Shown in pieces: positions 4,333 to 5,566 of a stretch of 5,566 nucleotides of DNA. The position numbers and the translations under genes are program-made. The notes below the pieces were generated by a model. It did not search any database. It worked only from the letters and a program-made list of their open reading frames with translations, and was not told the origin of the DNA. The DNA lies in contig CABRXX010000103.1 in the NCBI GenBank assembly GCA_902475025.1, positions 1 to 5,566 of the forward strand, read 5' to 3'. This stretch comes from Merdiplasma sp905207905. Lineage in GTDB: Bacteria > Bacillota > Clostridia > Lachnospirales > Lachnospiraceae. The number at the start of each line of letters is the position of its first letter. Position 1 is the stretch's first letter.

Positions 4333-5566
4333 GTGGAAAAAAGTATTTTTACGAACCGGAGGCAGAATCGCAGTATTGCTTCTTTTGGCAGTGCTGGGGC
4401 TTACCTGCTATTTTGCCACAAATGTCTCCAGGGTGAATGAAAATGGAGATGCAGAGAAAGGGCCAGGGGCAGTAGCAGCTTTACGGGCAGAAAAGAAGGG
4501 ATGGAGCGGTCCGTTGGATGAAGAGAAGCTGAGTCTTGTAATTCGGGAAAATCAGAGAATTATGGCAACCCCGGAGTATCAGTCGGAAGATTTTAATCAG
4601 AATGACATTGCCTACAGTTGGAGGCAAGGCTTTTCTGATATCCGAGAGTTGATGAACCGGGCCTTTGCCAGAGATTTTCAGGAGTATGACTATCGAAGGG
4701 CAGACGGAGTGACAGAGGAGGAGGCAGGGGATTTTTACAGAAACCGGGTTCGTCTTTTGAAGGAATGGCTGGAGGGAGATGCCAAGGATCAGTTTTCCAG
4801 GAAGGAAAAGGACTGGCTGATAAGCAGGTATGAACAGCTTGCGGTTCCTCTGTTTTACGATTATCATACCGGCTGGTCCCAGCTGTTTGAATATTTTCCT
4901 ACCATAGCAATGCTGGCGGTGCTGGTGCTGGGTTACCTGGTTTCTGGAATTTTTTCTAACGAGTTTGCCTGGAAGGCAGAGGAGGTCTATTTTGCCAGCG
5001 CCTGCGGACGGAATCGCGGTGTGAGGGCAAAGATCAAGGCTGGGCTGGGCATTGTCACTGGAGTCTATTTTGTTTTGGTCTTTCTGTACACGGCAGTGGT
5101 GTTGGGCTATCTGGGATCAGATGGCTGGCAGTGTCAGATACAGGTGGATCAGGGCTTTTGGAAATCTTTTTATAATTTTACAGTATGGCAGACCTATGTC
5201 CTGATGGTACTGGGCGGTTATATAGGGTGTCTGTTTTTCTCTCTTTTGGCCATGTGGGTATCAGCAAAAACAAAGTCCAACGTACTGGCGGGAATGGTTC
5301 CGGTGCTGCTGATTTTTGTGCCCTCTTTTTTGTCTAATCTTCCAGGTTCCATAGTGACAAAGGTGATTGCGCTGCTGCCAGATCAGCTTTTGCAGATTGG
5401 CCTTGCCATGCGTTATTTCAATCTTTATTCCCTGGGTGGAAGAATCTTTGGGGCGGTGCCGCTTCTTTTTGCGCTGTATACCGTGTTCAGTCTGGCTTTG
5501 ATACCGGCCCTGTACCAGGGGTTTGCCTGCCGAATCGGGAAAGGGAAAAAACACAAAAGGTATTGG
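4319..5566 (+). CDS. ABC-2-type transporter permease (partial, 3' end missing)
   Basis: The frame is open from ATG 4319 to the window edge (416 codons, no stop). The basic tail GKGKKHKRYW suggests the true end is near. This would be the membrane subunit paired with the ATPase just upstream. Hydrophobic segments lie near 17-34, 191-213, 240-264, 291-312, 320-338 and 376-400. Between helix 1 and helix 2 is a hydrophilic domain of about 155 residues (35-190), rich in charged and aromatic residues and probably outside the cell. After helix 2, SNEFAWKAEEVYFASACGR (213-231) and the following RAKIKAG match the cytoplasmic coupling stretch of ABC-2 permeases (the EYxxGT-like, RxKxxxAK pattern). The ATG overlaps the ATPase end by 14 nt and has only a weak AGAGG (4301-4305), so translation is probably coupled. 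The substrate is unknown; a peptide or antimicrobial compound is a guess from context. Confidence 0.88.
   Translation, partial: MTAFEWKKVFLRTGGRIAVLLLLAVLGLTCYFATNVSRVNENGDAEKGPGAVAALRAEKKGWSGPLDEEKLSLVIRENQRIMATPEYQSEDFNQNDIAYSWRQGFSDIRELMNRAFARDFQEYDYRRADGVTEEEAGDFYRNRVRLLKEWLEGDAKDQFSRKEKDWLISRYEQLAVPLFYDYHTGWSQLFEYFPTIAMLAVLVLGYLVSGIFSNEFAWKAEEVYFASACGRNRGVRAKIKAGLGIVTGVYFVLVFLYTAVVLGYLGSDGWQCQIQVDQGFWKSFYNFTVWQTYVLMVLGGYIGCLFFSLLAMWVSAKTKSNVLAGMVPVLLIFVPSFLSNLPGSIVTKVIALLPDQLLQIGLAMRYFNLYSLGGRIFGAVPLLFALYTVFSLALIPALYQGFACRIGKGKKHKRYW

Overview
The window looks like part of a Gram-positive Clostridia chromosome, most likely Lachnospiraceae. This rests on the EF-G/EF-Tu protein character, AGGAGG-type ribosome binding sites, A/T-rich sigma-A-like promoters, and a sigma factor/ABC-transporter operon of Firmicutes style. 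The family-level placement is inference from recognition; no database search was run. Every supported gene lies on the + strand.

Region 1 (1-1762) is the end of the translation-factor locus. The last 29 codons of fusA (EF-G) are followed by a 248-bp spacer rich in inverted repeats. That spacer carries a good promoter of its own (TTGCAA, 17 bp, TATAAT). It is followed by a complete tuf gene (EF-Tu, 395 aa). After tuf comes a 205-nt untranslated stretch with nested repeats, then a run of three hairpins that all carry the same C-GTAA-G cap. The last of these is a strong intrinsic terminator.

Region 2 (1763-1886) separates the two units. It holds a second strong terminator, a TATAAT box, a perfect 10-bp palindrome near the predicted transcription start, and a strong Shine-Dalgarno sequence.

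Region 3 (1887-5566) is a tightly packed operon. In order it holds an ECF-type sigma factor (TTG start), a short stretch that looks like a disrupted small gene with a 38-bp tandem duplication, a six-helix membrane protein of unknown function, an ABC ATPase, and an ABC-2-like permease that runs off the window. The last three genes are joined by 10- and 14-nt overlaps, and the membrane gene overlaps the preceding open frame by ATGA. The layout suggests a stress- or compound-responsive exporter controlled by its own sigma factor. No classical anti-sigma factor is visible, so the membrane protein is the obvious candidate partner, though this is only inferred from position.

The points most worth a second look are the three-hairpin element downstream of tuf (possible small RNA or structured 3' end), the broken small gene behind the sigma factor, and the unassigned membrane protein between the sigma and transporter genes.
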